Assembly (NCBI RefSeq): GCF_016775475.1 | Contig: NZ_JAEUXJ010000013.1 | Span: 58,857 to 122,856, forward strand | DNA: 64,000 bases | From: Belnapia mucosa | Lineage (GTDB): Bacteria > Pseudomonadota > Alphaproteobacteria > Acetobacterales > Acetobacteraceae | Reading direction: 5' to 3' | The notes under the pieces: model-generated | The model's input: the letters and a program-made list of their open reading frames with translations, nothing else | What the model was told of the DNA's origin: nothing | The model's database searches: none | Shown: in pieces, positions 51,706 to 59,850 of the stretch | Numbering within the stretch: position 1 is the first letter of the stretch | How the letters are laid out: every line of letters starts with the position of its first letter | Program-made: the position numbers and the translations under genes

Positions 51706-52461
51706 TCAGGCCGGATCGGCGATCGGCATGCCGAGCCGGCCAAGGCCCGGCAGCTTGATCGCCGGGCGGCGGAAGTCCAGCCCGGCGACGCCGCCGAGGA
51801 TGTTCACCTCGATCCCCTCGACCCAGCCCATGGTCAGGCCGAGATAGCCGCCAAGCGTCAGCCGCAGGCCGGTGCCCGAGGGGGTGCGGCGGATCCAGCT
51901 GCCGTCATAGGGATAGTCCTTGCCGATGGCGGTGGGCGGCAGGGCCACCCCGGCCTCCGGCACGGCATCCAGCACCGCGGCGACGAAGGTGTTGGAATTC
52001 GGCCCCGGCCAGGCGCGGTAGTCGCCGCGATTGCGCCAGGCATAGGCCTCGATCGCGGCGCGCATGCGGGGGATCAGCGGCGCGGCCTCCTCGCCATCCA
52101 CGGCGAAGATCAGTTCCGGGTTGCGGCCGAACCAGCGGCCATCGGCCACGAAGCCGTTGACGCGGATCGGGTCGCCCCAGGCGGTGTAGTCGTAGCGGGT
52201 ATAGGCGGATGCGCCTTCCGGCTTCAGCACGACCCAGCAATGCACGGCGAAGATGCCGCGCCAGCGCACGGTGGGCGCGGCGAAGACCCGGACCACGGCG
52301 CCGGGATGCTGCGCCGCCGGCGGCAGGGTGCCGATGCTGGACCGGTCGGCGCTCCACCAATCCGCGCCGATGCCGGTGCGCTGGTGGAGGAGGGCGGCGA
52401 TGCCAAGGGGGAGGAGGTAGAACAGCGCGAAGAGGCTCAGCGCAAGCTTCGGAAAGGTCAT
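51706..52461 (-). CDS. DUF3750-family membrane-anchored protein
   Basis: A 251-residue protein with one N-terminal hydrophobic anchor (LALSLFALFYLLPLGIAALL). The rest matches the DUF3750 family by RWRGIFAVHCWVVLKPEGAS, TRYDYTAWGDPIRVNG, WPGPNSNTFVAAVLDAVPEAG, TPSGTGLRLTLGGYLGLT and RPAIKLPGLGRLGMP. Conserved His, Cys and Asn in HCW and NSNTF might form an active site of an NlpC-like peptidase fold; this is a guess. The function is unknown. It is divergent from the paoABC operon. Confidence 0.82.
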   Translation of the reverse strand: MTFPKLALSLFALFYLLPLGIAALLHQRTGIGADWWSADRSSIGTLPPAAQHPGAVVRVFAAPTVRWRGIFAVHCWVVLKPEGASAYTRYDYTAWGDPIRVNGFVADGRWFGRNPELIFAVDGEEAAPLIPRMRAAIEAYAWRNRGDYRAWPGPNSNTFVAAVLDAVPEAGVALPPTAIGKDYPYDGSWIRRTPSGTGLRLTLGGYLGLTMGWVEGIEVNILGGVAGLDFRRPAIKLPGLGRLGMPIADPA

Positions 52462-52578
52462 GGTTCCGGCGGATATTTGCGCCCGGGCTGCCGGTTGCAA
52501 GCAGGACGGATGCCCGCCTTCGGCCGATGGGCGCGGAACTTGCCGCCCCTCTGGACTTTCGGACGGGAGACAGCGGCC

Positions 52579-52669
52579 GGGACCAGCCGCGCGCCGCCGG
52601 GCGCGCCGGTCCCGCCAGGGCGGACAGGCAAGGGCTGGGGATGGCACGCCCTCCCCGGCTTGCCGTGTC
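52579..52669 (+). promoter_or_regulatory. Structured leader upstream of the paoABC-like operon
   Basis: Two large stem-loops lie in the 231-base gap. The first (52579-52613) has outer arms GGGACC/GGTCCC and an inner GCGCGCC/GGCGCGC stem. The second (52623-52669) has arms GACAGGCAAG/CTTGCCGTGTC and an inner GGGGA/TCCCC pair, and ends 4 bases before the GGAAGGA ribosome binding site. Since the operon encodes a molybdenum enzyme, a regulatory RNA such as a Moco-responsive element is worth testing. I could not match a riboswitch consensus. Confidence 0.35.
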
Positions 52670-52692
52670 AGCAGGAAGGACCGAACCACATC

Positions 52693-53349
52693 ATGCCAGC
52701 TTCCGACACACCATCCGTGACCCGGCGTTCCGCCATGGCCGGGGCGGCCGCCTCCGCCGCGGCGGCGTCCCTGCCGCCGGTGGCCCTCGCCCAGGCCCCA
52801 TCCGCCGCGGCGCCGGCGGGTGCCCTGGAAGCGCCCGTCACCGCGACACTCTCCCTGACCGTGAATGGCGAGGCGCAGTCGCTCGAGCTCGATACGCGCA
52901 CCACGCTGCTCGATGCCCTGCGCGAGCACCTGCATCTGACCGGCACCAAGAAGGGCTGCGACCATGGCCAATGCGGTGCCTGCACGGTGATCCTCGACGG
53001 GAAGCGGGTCTATTCCTGCCTGACGCTCGCCGTCATGCATGAGGGCGATGCGGTCACGACCATCGAAGGCCTGGGCCGACCCGACAGCCTGCATCCGATG
53101 CAGGCCGCCTTCGTCAAGCATGACGGCTACCAGTGCGGCTACTGCACGCCGGGCCAGATCTGCGCCTCCGTCGCCATGCTGGAGGAGATCAAGGCAGGCA
53201 TCCCGAGCCATGTGACCGCCGACCTCACCGCGGCCGCGCAGACCACGGCCGAGGAGATCCGCGAGCGCATGAGCGGCAATATCTGCCGCTGCGGCGCCTA
53301 TTCCAACATCCTCGACGCCATCACCGAGGTTGCGGAGCGGCAGGCATGA
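52693..53349 (+). CDS. paoA: Periplasmic aldehyde oxidoreductase, [2Fe-2S] subunit
   Basis: A 218-residue iron-sulfur subunit of the xanthine oxidase family. A Tat signal (TRRSAMAGAAASAAAASLPP) marks export with cofactors in place, as for E. coli PaoA/YagT. The plant-ferredoxin-type cluster is bound by CDHGQCGACTV and a following Cys in YSCL. The second cluster is bound by QCGYCTPGQIC and NICRCGAY. The ATG at 52693 is 13 bases after GGAAGGA. Its end overlaps the paoB start (ATGA). Confidence 0.92.
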   Translation: MPASDTPSVTRRSAMAGAAASAAAASLPPVALAQAPSAAAPAGALEAPVTATLSLTVNGEAQSLELDTRTTLLDALREHLHLTGTKKGCDHGQCGACTVILDGKRVYSCLTLAVMHEGDAVTTIEGLGRPDSLHPMQAAFVKHDGYQCGYCTPGQICASVAMLEEIKAGIPSHVTADLTAAAQTTAEEIRERMSGNICRCGAYSNILDAITEVAERQA

Positions 53350-54296
53350 AGCCCTTCACCTATGAACGCGCCCGCAGCCCCGCCGAGGCGGCGGCCGCCG
53401 CGGCCCGCAGGCCGGGCGCCAAATTCATCGCCGGCGGGACCAATCTGCTGGACCTGATGAAGCTGCAGATCGAGGTGCCGGCCCATCTGATCGATGTGAA
53501 CGGCCTGGCGCTGGACAAGGTGGAGCCGACGCCGGAAGGCGGCCTCCGCATCGGCGCCCTGGTCCGCAACACGGATCTGGCGGCGGATGAGCGCGTGCGG
53601 CGGGACTACGCGGTGCTGAGCCGCGCCCTGCTGGCCGGCGCCACGGGGCAGCTGCGCAACAAGGCGACCACGGCCGGCAACCTGCTCCAGCGCACGCGCT
53701 GCCCCTATTTCTACGACACCGCGCAGCCCTGCAACAAACGCCAGCCCGGTTCGGGCTGCGCCGCGATCGGCGGCTTCACCCGGCCGCTCGCCGTCATCGG
53801 CGGCAGCGAGGCCTGCATCGCCACCAACCCCTCCGACATGGCGGTGGCGATGCGGGCGCTGGATGCGGTGGTGGAGACGGTGCGGCCGGACGGCACGACC
53901 CGCAGCATCCCGATCGCCGAATTCCACCGCCTGCCCGGCGGGACGCCGCATATCGAGACGGCGCTGGAAGCGGGCGAGCTGATCACCGCCGTGACCCTGC
54001 CGCCGCCCGCGGGCGGGCGGCAATTCTACCGCAAGGTCCGCGACCGCGCCTCCTACGCCTTCGCCCTCGTCTCGGTCGCGGCGGTGGTGCAGCGCGACGG
54101 CACCGGCCGCGTGGCGCTGGGCGGCGTCGCGCACAAGCCCTGGCGGGTGGAAGGGGCCGAGGCCGAGCTGCGGCGCGGCGCCAAGCCCGCCATGGCGGCG
54201 ATTCTGGACGGGGCCAGGCCGACCCCGGAGAACGCGTTCAAGCTGGCGCTGGCGGAGCGGACCCTCGCTTCCGTCCTGGCCGAGGCAAGGGGCTGA
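53346..54296 (+). CDS. paoB: Periplasmic aldehyde oxidoreductase, FAD-binding subunit
   Basis: A 316-residue FAD subunit of the CO dehydrogenase/xanthine oxidase medium-chain type. FIAGGTNLLDLMKL is the FAD diphosphate motif and TTAGNLLQRTRCPYF a second. The insert RCPYFYDTAQPCNKRQPGSGC carries the extra cysteines that bind an additional [4Fe-4S] cluster in E. coli PaoB. This and the Tat-bearing PaoA make a PaoABC-type assignment better than generic xanthine dehydrogenase. It overlaps paoA and is followed 3 bases later by paoC. Confidence 0.92.
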   Translation: MKPFTYERARSPAEAAAAAARRPGAKFIAGGTNLLDLMKLQIEVPAHLIDVNGLALDKVEPTPEGGLRIGALVRNTDLAADERVRRDYAVLSRALLAGATGQLRNKATTAGNLLQRTRCPYFYDTAQPCNKRQPGSGCAAIGGFTRPLAVIGGSEACIATNPSDMAVAMRALDAVVETVRPDGTTRSIPIAEFHRLPGGTPHIETALEAGELITAVTLPPPAGGRQFYRKVRDRASYAFALVSVAAVVQRDGTGRVALGGVAHKPWRVEGAEAELRRGAKPAMAAILDGARPTPENAFKLALAERTLASVLAEARG

Positions 54297-54299
54297 GCG

Positions 54300-56519
54300 A
54301 TGAAATTCGATACCCCTGCCGGCGCCAATCCGATCGACCAGCTCAAGGTCGTCGGCCAGCCGCTCGACCGCATCGACGGGCCGCTGAAGACGACGGGCAC
54401 CGCGCCCTATGCCTATGAGAGGCACGATGTCGCGCCGAACCAGGCCTATGGCCATGTGGTCGGCGCCGGCATCGCCCGGGGCCGCGTCACCGCGATGGAC
54501 ATCGCCGCCGCCCGCGCCGCGGCGGGCGTGATCGCCATCGTGACCACGCTCGACACGCCGCGGCTCGCCAAGGCCAAGCGGAATGCCGCCCCTCTCTTCG
54601 GCGGTGCGGAGATCCAGCACTACCACCAGGCGATCGCGGTGGTGGTGGCCGAGAGCTTCGAGCAGGCCCGCGCCGCCGCGCAGCTCATCCGCGTCAGCTA
54701 TGCGCGCGAGCCCGGCCGCTTCGACCTGGCCGCGGCGGCGGGCAGCGCGCCGCTGGTGGGCGGCGACAGCGAGGAAGGCAGCGGCGCCCCGCCGGAGGAT
54801 CGCCGTGGCGATTTCGAGGGCGCCTTCGGTGCCGCCCCTGTCCGGCTCGACCAGACCTACACCACGCCGGATGAGAGCCATGCGATGATGGAGCCGCATG
54901 CCTCCATCGCCGCCTGGGAGGGCGACCGGCTCACGGTCTGGACCTCGAGCCAGATGATCGCCTGGGGCAAGGCCGACCTGGCCACGACCCTGGGCCTGCC
55001 GCCCGAGAAGGTGCGTCTCGTCTCGCCCTATATCGGCGGCGGCTTCGGCGGAAAGCTGTTCCTGCGCGCGGATGCCGTGCTCGCGGCCCTCGGCGCGCGG
55101 GCAGCGGGACGGCCGGTGAAGGTGGCGCTGACCCGCCCCCTCGTCGCCAACAACACCACGCACCGGCCGGCGACGATCCAGCGCATCCGCATCGGCGCGG
55201 GGCGCGACGGCCGGATCACCGCCATCGCGCATGAGAGCACCTCCGGCAACCTCAAGGACGGCAAGCCGGAGACGGCGGTGCAGCAGAGCAAGCTGCTCTA
55301 TGCCGGCGCCAACCGGCTGACCGCGATGCGGCTGGCCGAGCTCGACCTGCCCGAGGGCAATGCCATGCGCGCGCCGGGCGAGGCGCCGGGGCTGATGGCG
55401 CTGGAGATCGCCATGGACGAGATGGCCGAGAAGCTCGGCCTCGATCCCGTCCGGTTCCGCATCCTGAACGACACCCAGGTCGATCCGGAACACCCGGAGC
55501 GGCCCTTCTCGCACCGGCAGCTGGTGGAATGCCTCAGCCGCGGCGCCGAACGCTTCGGCTGGTCGGGCCGCAACCCGAAGCCGGGCGAGAGGCGCGACGG
55601 GCGCTGGCTGGTCGGCATGGGCATGGCGGCGGGCTTCCGCAACAACCTGCTGACCAAATCCGCCGCGCGGGTGCGGCTGGACCGAGAGGGCATCGTCACG
55701 GTCGAGACCGACATGACCGATATCGGCACCGGCAGCTACACCATCATCGCCCAGACCGCGGCGGAGATGATGGGCCTGCCGATCGACAAGGTCCGGGTGC
55801 GGCTCGGCGATTCCGACTTCCCCGTCTCGGCCGGCTCGGGCGGGCAATGGGGCGCCAACAACTCGACCGCCGGCGTCTATGCGGCCTGCGTGAAGCTGCG
55901 GGAGGCGGTGGCGCAGCGGCTCGGCTTCAACTCGGCCGATGCGGCCTTCGCCGAGGGCATGGTGCGCGCCGGCAACCGCAGCGCCCCGCTCGGCCAGGCG
56001 GCCGGGGAGGCGGGCCTCGTCGCCGAGGACGGGATCGAATATGGCGACCTCGCCAAGCGCTACCAGCAATCCACCTTCGCCGGGCATTTCGTCGAGGTGG
56101 CGGTCGACGCGGCGACGGGGGAGACGCGGGTGCGCCGGATGCTCGCGGTCTGCGCCGCGGGCCGCATCCTCAATCCCAAATCGGCGCGCAGCCAGGTGAT
56201 CGGCGCGATGACCATGGGGGTGGGCGCGGCGCTGATGGAAGATCTGGTGGTGGACAAGCGCCTGGGCTTCTTCGTCAACCATGACCTCGCGGGCTATGAG
56301 GTGCCGGTCCATGCCGACATCCCGCACCAGGAGGTCATCTTCCTCGACGAGGTGGATCCGGTCTCCTCGCCCATGAAGGCCAAGGGCGTGGGCGAGCTCG
56401 GCCTCTGCGGCGTCGGCGCGGCCATCGCCAATGCGGTCTATAACGCGACCGGCATCCGCGTGCGGGACTATCCCATCACGCTGGACAAGCTGCTCGACCG
56501 GTTGCCCGAGATGGCGTGA
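54300..56519 (+). CDS. paoC: Periplasmic aldehyde oxidoreductase, molybdopterin subunit
   Basis: A 739-residue molybdenum cofactor subunit. The Moco-binding loop is YIGGGFGGKLF, followed by AMRAPGEAPGLMALEIAMDEMA and GSGGQWGANNSTAGVYAAC. The catalytic Glu is in GVGELGLCGVGAAIANAV near the C-terminus. The length is normal for PaoC/YagR-type subunits. It completes the paoABC operon, which likely detoxifies aromatic aldehydes in the periplasm. The usual XdhC-like insertion chaperone (paoD) is not seen directly downstream. Confidence 0.93.
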   Translation: MKFDTPAGANPIDQLKVVGQPLDRIDGPLKTTGTAPYAYERHDVAPNQAYGHVVGAGIARGRVTAMDIAAARAAAGVIAIVTTLDTPRLAKAKRNAAPLFGGAEIQHYHQAIAVVVAESFEQARAAAQLIRVSYAREPGRFDLAAAAGSAPLVGGDSEEGSGAPPEDRRGDFEGAFGAAPVRLDQTYTTPDESHAMMEPHASIAAWEGDRLTVWTSSQMIAWGKADLATTLGLPPEKVRLVSPYIGGGFGGKLFLRADAVLAALGARAAGRPVKVALTRPLVANNTTHRPATIQRIRIGAGRDGRITAIAHESTSGNLKDGKPETAVQQSKLLYAGANRLTAMRLAELDLPEGNAMRAPGEAPGLMALEIAMDEMAEKLGLDPVRFRILNDTQVDPEHPERPFSHRQLVECLSRGAERFGWSGRNPKPGERRDGRWLVGMGMAAGFRNNLLTKSAARVRLDREGIVTVETDMTDIGTGSYTIIAQTAAEMMGLPIDKVRVRLGDSDFPVSAGSGGQWGANNSTAGVYAACVKLREAVAQRLGFNSADAAFAEGMVRAGNRSAPLGQAAGEAGLVAEDGIEYGDLAKRYQQSTFAGHFVEVAVDAATGETRVRRMLAVCAAGRILNPKSARSQVIGAMTMGVGAALMEDLVVDKRLGFFVNHDLAGYEVPVHADIPHQEVIFLDEVDPVSSPMKAKGVGELGLCGVGAAIANAVYNATGIRVRDYPITLDKLLDRLPEMA

Positions 56520-56537
56520 CCGCGGTGCGGAACCAGG

Positions 56538-57575
56538 CTACTCGCGGGCGAAGACCCCGAGCACCGGCCCTGCGACCGCATTCCAGCTTTCGGCGCAGGT
56601 CGTGCCGCAGCGGCGCACCCAGCCCGGCAGCACCGCCGAGGCGAACAGGGCGCGGATCGCCGCCCGGCTCGCCGCGCTCTCGCCCACACGCTGCATCCGG
56701 CTCGGCTCGGCCGGGCAGCCGGGCTGGCTGGACAGGCAGGCCTCGCCCTCGTCCCGCTGCGCCTCCGCCGCCCGCCACATGCTCTCCTCCAGCCGCCTTG
56801 TGCCCTCGCGCAGCGGCCCGCGCACCGCTTCCGGCAGGGCCGCCCAGCGGCCCCCATGGGCAGTGAGGAAGGCCATGGACCAGCCGAGCGGCAGGGTCGA
56901 GGCATGGCTGGTGACGCGGGTCAGGCCGACCACGCTGGCCGGCAGCGCCCCGGTCACGGCGCAATCCAGCCCGCCGGCCTCGAACCCCTCCACAGCGCGT
57001 TCGAGTTCCAACACCACCGGGACGGCGCCGAGCGCGAGGATCAGGTCCGACTGGTTGACCGAGGCGATGCGGATCCTGCGGCCGGCCAGGTCGAGCAGGC
57101 TGGCGAAGGGCTGGGCACAGAACATCACCTGGGGCGGGCGGATGAACACCGCCAGCAGCTCGATCCCGTGGCGCTCCCGCAGCTGGGCGGCGATCCAGGG
57201 CCGCCACAGCTCGATGGCGCGGCGCAGGCCGACCTCGTCCTCGGCGAGGAGCGGCAGGTCGGCGACGCCCCATTCCGGCTCGGTGAGGGTGAGCGCGTTG
57301 ACCTCCAGCGTGCCGAAGGACACCACGCCGTTCCGCATCACCGTCAGCATCTGTTCCGAGGCGAGGCCAAGGCTGCTGCCGATCTGCAGCGCCGCGGCGG
57401 CGCGGCCCCCGGTCAGCGCCGGCACCTCCTGCAGCCAGAAGGGCTGTTCGAGGGTGCGGAATTGCCGGGGCCCGAAGAAGCCGCTGATGACGCGGAGATG
57501 CAGCGGGTTCTCGGCCGCCGCCGGCAGCGCGAGGGCGAGGCCGAGCGCCAGCGCCGCCAATCGCCGCAATGCCAT
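56538..57575 (-). CDS. TRAP-transporter-type substrate-binding protein (DctP family)
   Basis: A 345-residue periplasmic binding protein with a signal peptide (ALRRLAALALGLALALPAAA). The GGAGAGGAGG ribosome binding site is excellent. DctP-type features are ALQIGSSLGLASEQMLTVMRNGVVSFG, ADLPLLAEDEVGLRRAIELW and LAGRRIRIASVNQSDLILALG, with the conserved Arg-containing ligand motif. No dctQ/dctM genes are nearby, so it is an orphan or serves distant membrane subunits. A Cys-rich C-terminal region (CLSSQPGC, then RRCGTTCAESW) is unusual. It converges with paoC. Confidence 0.85.
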   Translation of the reverse strand: MALRRLAALALGLALALPAAAENPLHLRVISGFFGPRQFRTLEQPFWLQEVPALTGGRAAAALQIGSSLGLASEQMLTVMRNGVVSFGTLEVNALTLTEPEWGVADLPLLAEDEVGLRRAIELWRPWIAAQLRERHGIELLAVFIRPPQVMFCAQPFASLLDLAGRRIRIASVNQSDLILALGAVPVVLELERAVEGFEAGGLDCAVTGALPASVVGLTRVTSHASTLPLGWSMAFLTAHGGRWAALPEAVRGPLREGTRRLEESMWRAAEAQRDEGEACLSSQPGCPAEPSRMQRVGESAASRAAIRALFASAVLPGWVRRCGTTCAESWNAVAGPVLGVFARE

Positions 57576-57797
57576 GCCCCTCCTCTCCGCAATCCGGGCG
57601 CGAGTATAACGGGAAGCCTGCACGACCGGCGCAGGAAATCACCAGCCCCTGGCGCCACCCCCGATGACCGCGCGGTTTCGCACCGTGCCGGGCGCCGCAA
57701 CCTGCTATAGGCGGATCATCGCCCGCTGAGATTTTCTGGCGCGGGTGGCTGAGAGAGACCTGTGCTCCCGCCGACACCATGTCGCAGGAGCGCCCTC

Positions 57798-58544
57798 ATG
57801 GCCTTCGCTGATCAGCCGCTTTCCACCTGCGGCAACCGCCTGCTCCAGACCCTGCCGCCCGAGGATCTGGCCCGGATCTGGCCGCGCCTGCAACGGGTCG
57901 GGCTTCCCATGCGGCAGGTGCTGCATGAGGTCGGCAAGCCGATCCAGTCGGTCTACTTCCCCGAAAGCGGCTGGGCATCGATACTCGCCTATCTGGAGGA
58001 TGGCGATGCCGCCGAGGTCGGGCTGATCGGCCGGGAAGGCATGGTCGGGCTGCCGGTCCTGCTGGGTGGCGATCAGGATGACCTCGAGGCCATGGTGCAG
58101 GCCCCCGGCACCGCGCTGCGGATGGATGCGGCGGCGTTCCGCGAGGAGCTGGAGCGCCTTCCGGCCTTCCGGACCCTCCTGCTCCGCTACGCGCTCGTCC
58201 ATCACGGGCAGGTGGCGCGCACGGCGGCCTGCAACGGGCGGCACCAGCTCGATCAGCGCCTCGCCCGCTGGCTGCTGATGGCCCATGACCGGACGGAGGG
58301 GGATGTGTTCCCGATGACCCATGAGTTCATGGCGATGATGCTCGGGGTCCGCCGCGCCGGGGTCACCGTCGCGGCCGGGCAGCTCTCGAAGGCAGGTTTC
58401 ATTCACTACAAAGCGGGGCGCATCGAGGTCGCCGACCGGTCTGGCCTCGAGAGCGCCACCTGCGAGTGCTACGGCGTGGTCCGCCGGGAGTCCGATATCC
58501 TGCTCGGTCCGGCAGCGGGGACGAAGGACATCTACCGCCTCTGA
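57798..58544 (+). CDS. Crp/Fnr-family transcriptional regulator
   Basis: A 248-residue regulator. ATG 57798 follows AGGAGC. The sensor domain shows VYFPESGWASILAYLEDGDAAEVGLIGREGMVGLPVLLG, typical of the Crp/Fnr subgroup lacking a cAMP-binding arginine. The HTH part is MTHEFMAMMLGVRRAGVTVAA, followed by LSKAGFIHYKAGRIEVADRSGLESATCECYGVVRRE in outline. No Fnr-type Cys cluster. It stands alone between the divergent TRAP-type gene and the convergent hypothetical gene. Confidence 0.88.
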   Translation: MAFADQPLSTCGNRLLQTLPPEDLARIWPRLQRVGLPMRQVLHEVGKPIQSVYFPESGWASILAYLEDGDAAEVGLIGREGMVGLPVLLGGDQDDLEAMVQAPGTALRMDAAAFREELERLPAFRTLLLRYALVHHGQVARTAACNGRHQLDQRLARWLLMAHDRTEGDVFPMTHEFMAMMLGVRRAGVTVAAGQLSKAGFIHYKAGRIEVADRSGLESATCECYGVVRRESDILLGPAAGTKDIYRL

Positions 58545-58656
58545 GGCTGCCGCCGCCCTTGCCGTCCCGATCGGCCGGGGCCGAACCGGCACCTCGGCAT
58601 ACAGCCGGAGGGGGCCATCGGAGCGAGACGGGACGGGCAGTGGGCCCTGTCTCCGC

Positions 58657-59268
58657 TTATCGCCGTGGCGCAGCCGGAACCGCGGCCAGCGGACGGTAGT
58701 CGGCAGGCCGCTGGAACCGGGCAGGGTCCTGCGGCCCGTAGACGACACGCGTTGCGACATACAGGGTCGATGCGTCGGCGCCGCTGCCCTCGACAAGCCG
58801 CAGCGGCACGCCGTCTGCGGTGATGCAGGCACGCCGCGTCTCGTCCGGGCTGTCCTCCTGCGCGTCGATCCGCCACACCGTGCAGGCCTGCCCGGCCACG
58901 GTATCGGCGCCTTCCCGGGTCATCCTGGTCTCGGGGCGGACCAGGGTGATGTCCTGGGTCATCACGGCCGCCACCTTGCCCAGGTCGTGATAGGTGCGAT
59001 CGGCCTCGACCAGCACCACGACGCCGCCGCTGCGGGTATCGATGATATGGACCACGCGGTTGATCAGGCTCCGGCCCTCGGTCCGGATGCGGCCCTGGGA
59101 CGGAAGCCAGGCCACGGTGTCCACGGTCGGCGGCGTGTCATCGACCTTGTATGTAACCACCACGTCACGGGTCGGCATCGCAGGGGGACGCTCCTGCGCG
59201 AGGGCAACGGGCACAACAAGGGCCGTGAAGAAACAGGTTGCGGCTGCCCGGAAGACGGATGACTGCAC
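58657..59268 (-). CDS. Exported protein of unknown function
   Basis: A 203-residue protein starting at GTG (59268) with GAAGG 11 bases upstream. A signal peptide (FRAAATCFFTALVVPVALA) precedes a beta-rich mature part (VVVTYKVDDTPPTVDTVAWL, HIIDTRSGGVVVLVEADRTY, ACTVWRIDAQ, CITADGVPLRLVEG). The strand pattern resembles LolA-like or DUF4412-like periplasmic proteins, but no signature proves it. It is the last clearly chromosomal-composition gene before the island boundary. Confidence 0.75.
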   Translation of the reverse strand: MQSSVFRAAATCFFTALVVPVALAQERPPAMPTRDVVVTYKVDDTPPTVDTVAWLPSQGRIRTEGRSLINRVVHIIDTRSGGVVVLVEADRTYHDLGKVAAVMTQDITLVRPETRMTREGADTVAGQACTVWRIDAQEDSPDETRRACITADGVPLRLVEGSGADASTLYVATRVVYGPQDPARFQRPADYRPLAAVPAAPRR

Positions 59269-59489
59269 AGATTCGAACCTTCAGTGACGCCCGATTGTCT
59301 TTGGCCGGGGCCGCACGTCAATCGACCACCCTTGGGCTTGTCCAATCCGCACCTGCCGGGTCGCACCCCGGGCAGACGCCTTCCCTCGCGCCGGCATGGC
59401 CGCGGCGATCCTCGCCCCGGAGTGATGGACTTTATGGGTCCTCGCGGACCTCACTCCCCATGCGGGTCTGGCTTGGGCAGGAGGTAGAG

Positions 59490-59606
59490 ATGCTGAAGGC
59501 GCCCATGCGTGACATTGTTCTGGTGCTGGCGATGATCGCCACCGCCGGGTTTGTCCTCGCGGTGCACAGTTCGGTCCGATGGGGCCTGCCGTGGGACCTG
59601 GGCTGA
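59490..59606 (+). CDS. Small single-pass membrane protein, 38 aa
   Basis: A 38-residue frame with an unusually strong AGGAGGTAGAG ribosome binding site directly before the ATG. The sequence is one transmembrane helix (IVLVLAMIATAGFVLAV) with a short charged N-terminus and a WGLPWDLG tail. No family is recognised. The perfect Shine-Dalgarno spacing makes translation plausible. Confidence 0.5.
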   Translation: MLKAPMRDIVLVLAMIATAGFVLAVHSSVRWGLPWDLG

Positions 59607-59676
59607 CGGCCGCAACGCTGGCGCTCCGTGTGGGGCATCCCAAGGAACTGGAACAAGCGCCAAAAGCGTCGTGGCG

Positions 59677-59701
59677 TGGCGAGAGGAACCGGAGTCGAAC
59701 C
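59677..59701 (-). other. tRNA 3'-end fragment: candidate integration-site (att) scar
   Basis: Read on the minus strand, the sequence gives a T-loop (TTCGACT), the 3' strand of a T-stem (CCGGT), seven acceptor-stem bases (TCCTCTC), a discriminator G and CCA, with exact tRNA spacing. Homology stops in the T-stem: the expected 5' strand ACCGG is ATGG-like instead, and no D-arm, anticodon arm or 5' acceptor follows. This is the expected remnant of integration into a tRNA gene. The island would lie to the right, toward the window end. Composition changes at the same place. Confidence 0.62.
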
Positions 59702-59730
59702 ATCTCTGGCGGCATAGCAATCTGTTTCAG

Positions 59731-59752
59731 GCCGTCGCCCTTCGCCGACGGC
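59731..59752. repeat. Inverted repeat beside the tRNA fragment
   Basis: GCCGTCG and CGACGGC form a 7-bp perfect stem with an 8-base loop, 30 bases inside the presumed island edge. It could be a terminator, or a recombinase or excisionase arm site; the sequence alone does not decide. Confidence 0.35.
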
Positions 59753-59850
59753 TCCCGAATCCGTTCTCCTCGTCCTTACCCTGCCCCGCCTCACACGAGG
59801 TTACCGAGCGGCCTTTCTTCCCGAGCAGCCTTTCTGATACTGAATCGTTC

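Noticed and set aside
53298..56327. 1009-codon minus-strand frame opposite paoBC
   Set aside because: A shadow of the conserved aldehyde oxidoreductase subunits; it translates to His/Arg/Gly-rich sequence without motifs.
57715..57797. A TPP riboswitch, suggested by CTGAGA-like text before the Crp/Fnr gene
   Set aside because: The other conserved THI-box parts and the required stems are missing, and the downstream gene is not a thiamine gene.
59262..59290. A second tRNA T-arm-like sequence (GGTTCGAATC on the minus strand)
   Set aside because: Flanking bases do not pair as a T-stem and no acceptor/CCA follows; it is the leader of the exported-protein gene at 59268.
59650..59780. A complete tRNA gene
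   Set aside because: Only the T-loop, one T-stem strand, the acceptor 3' strand and CCA are present. No D-arm, anticodon loop or 5' acceptor strand could be found, so a fragment is the better reading.
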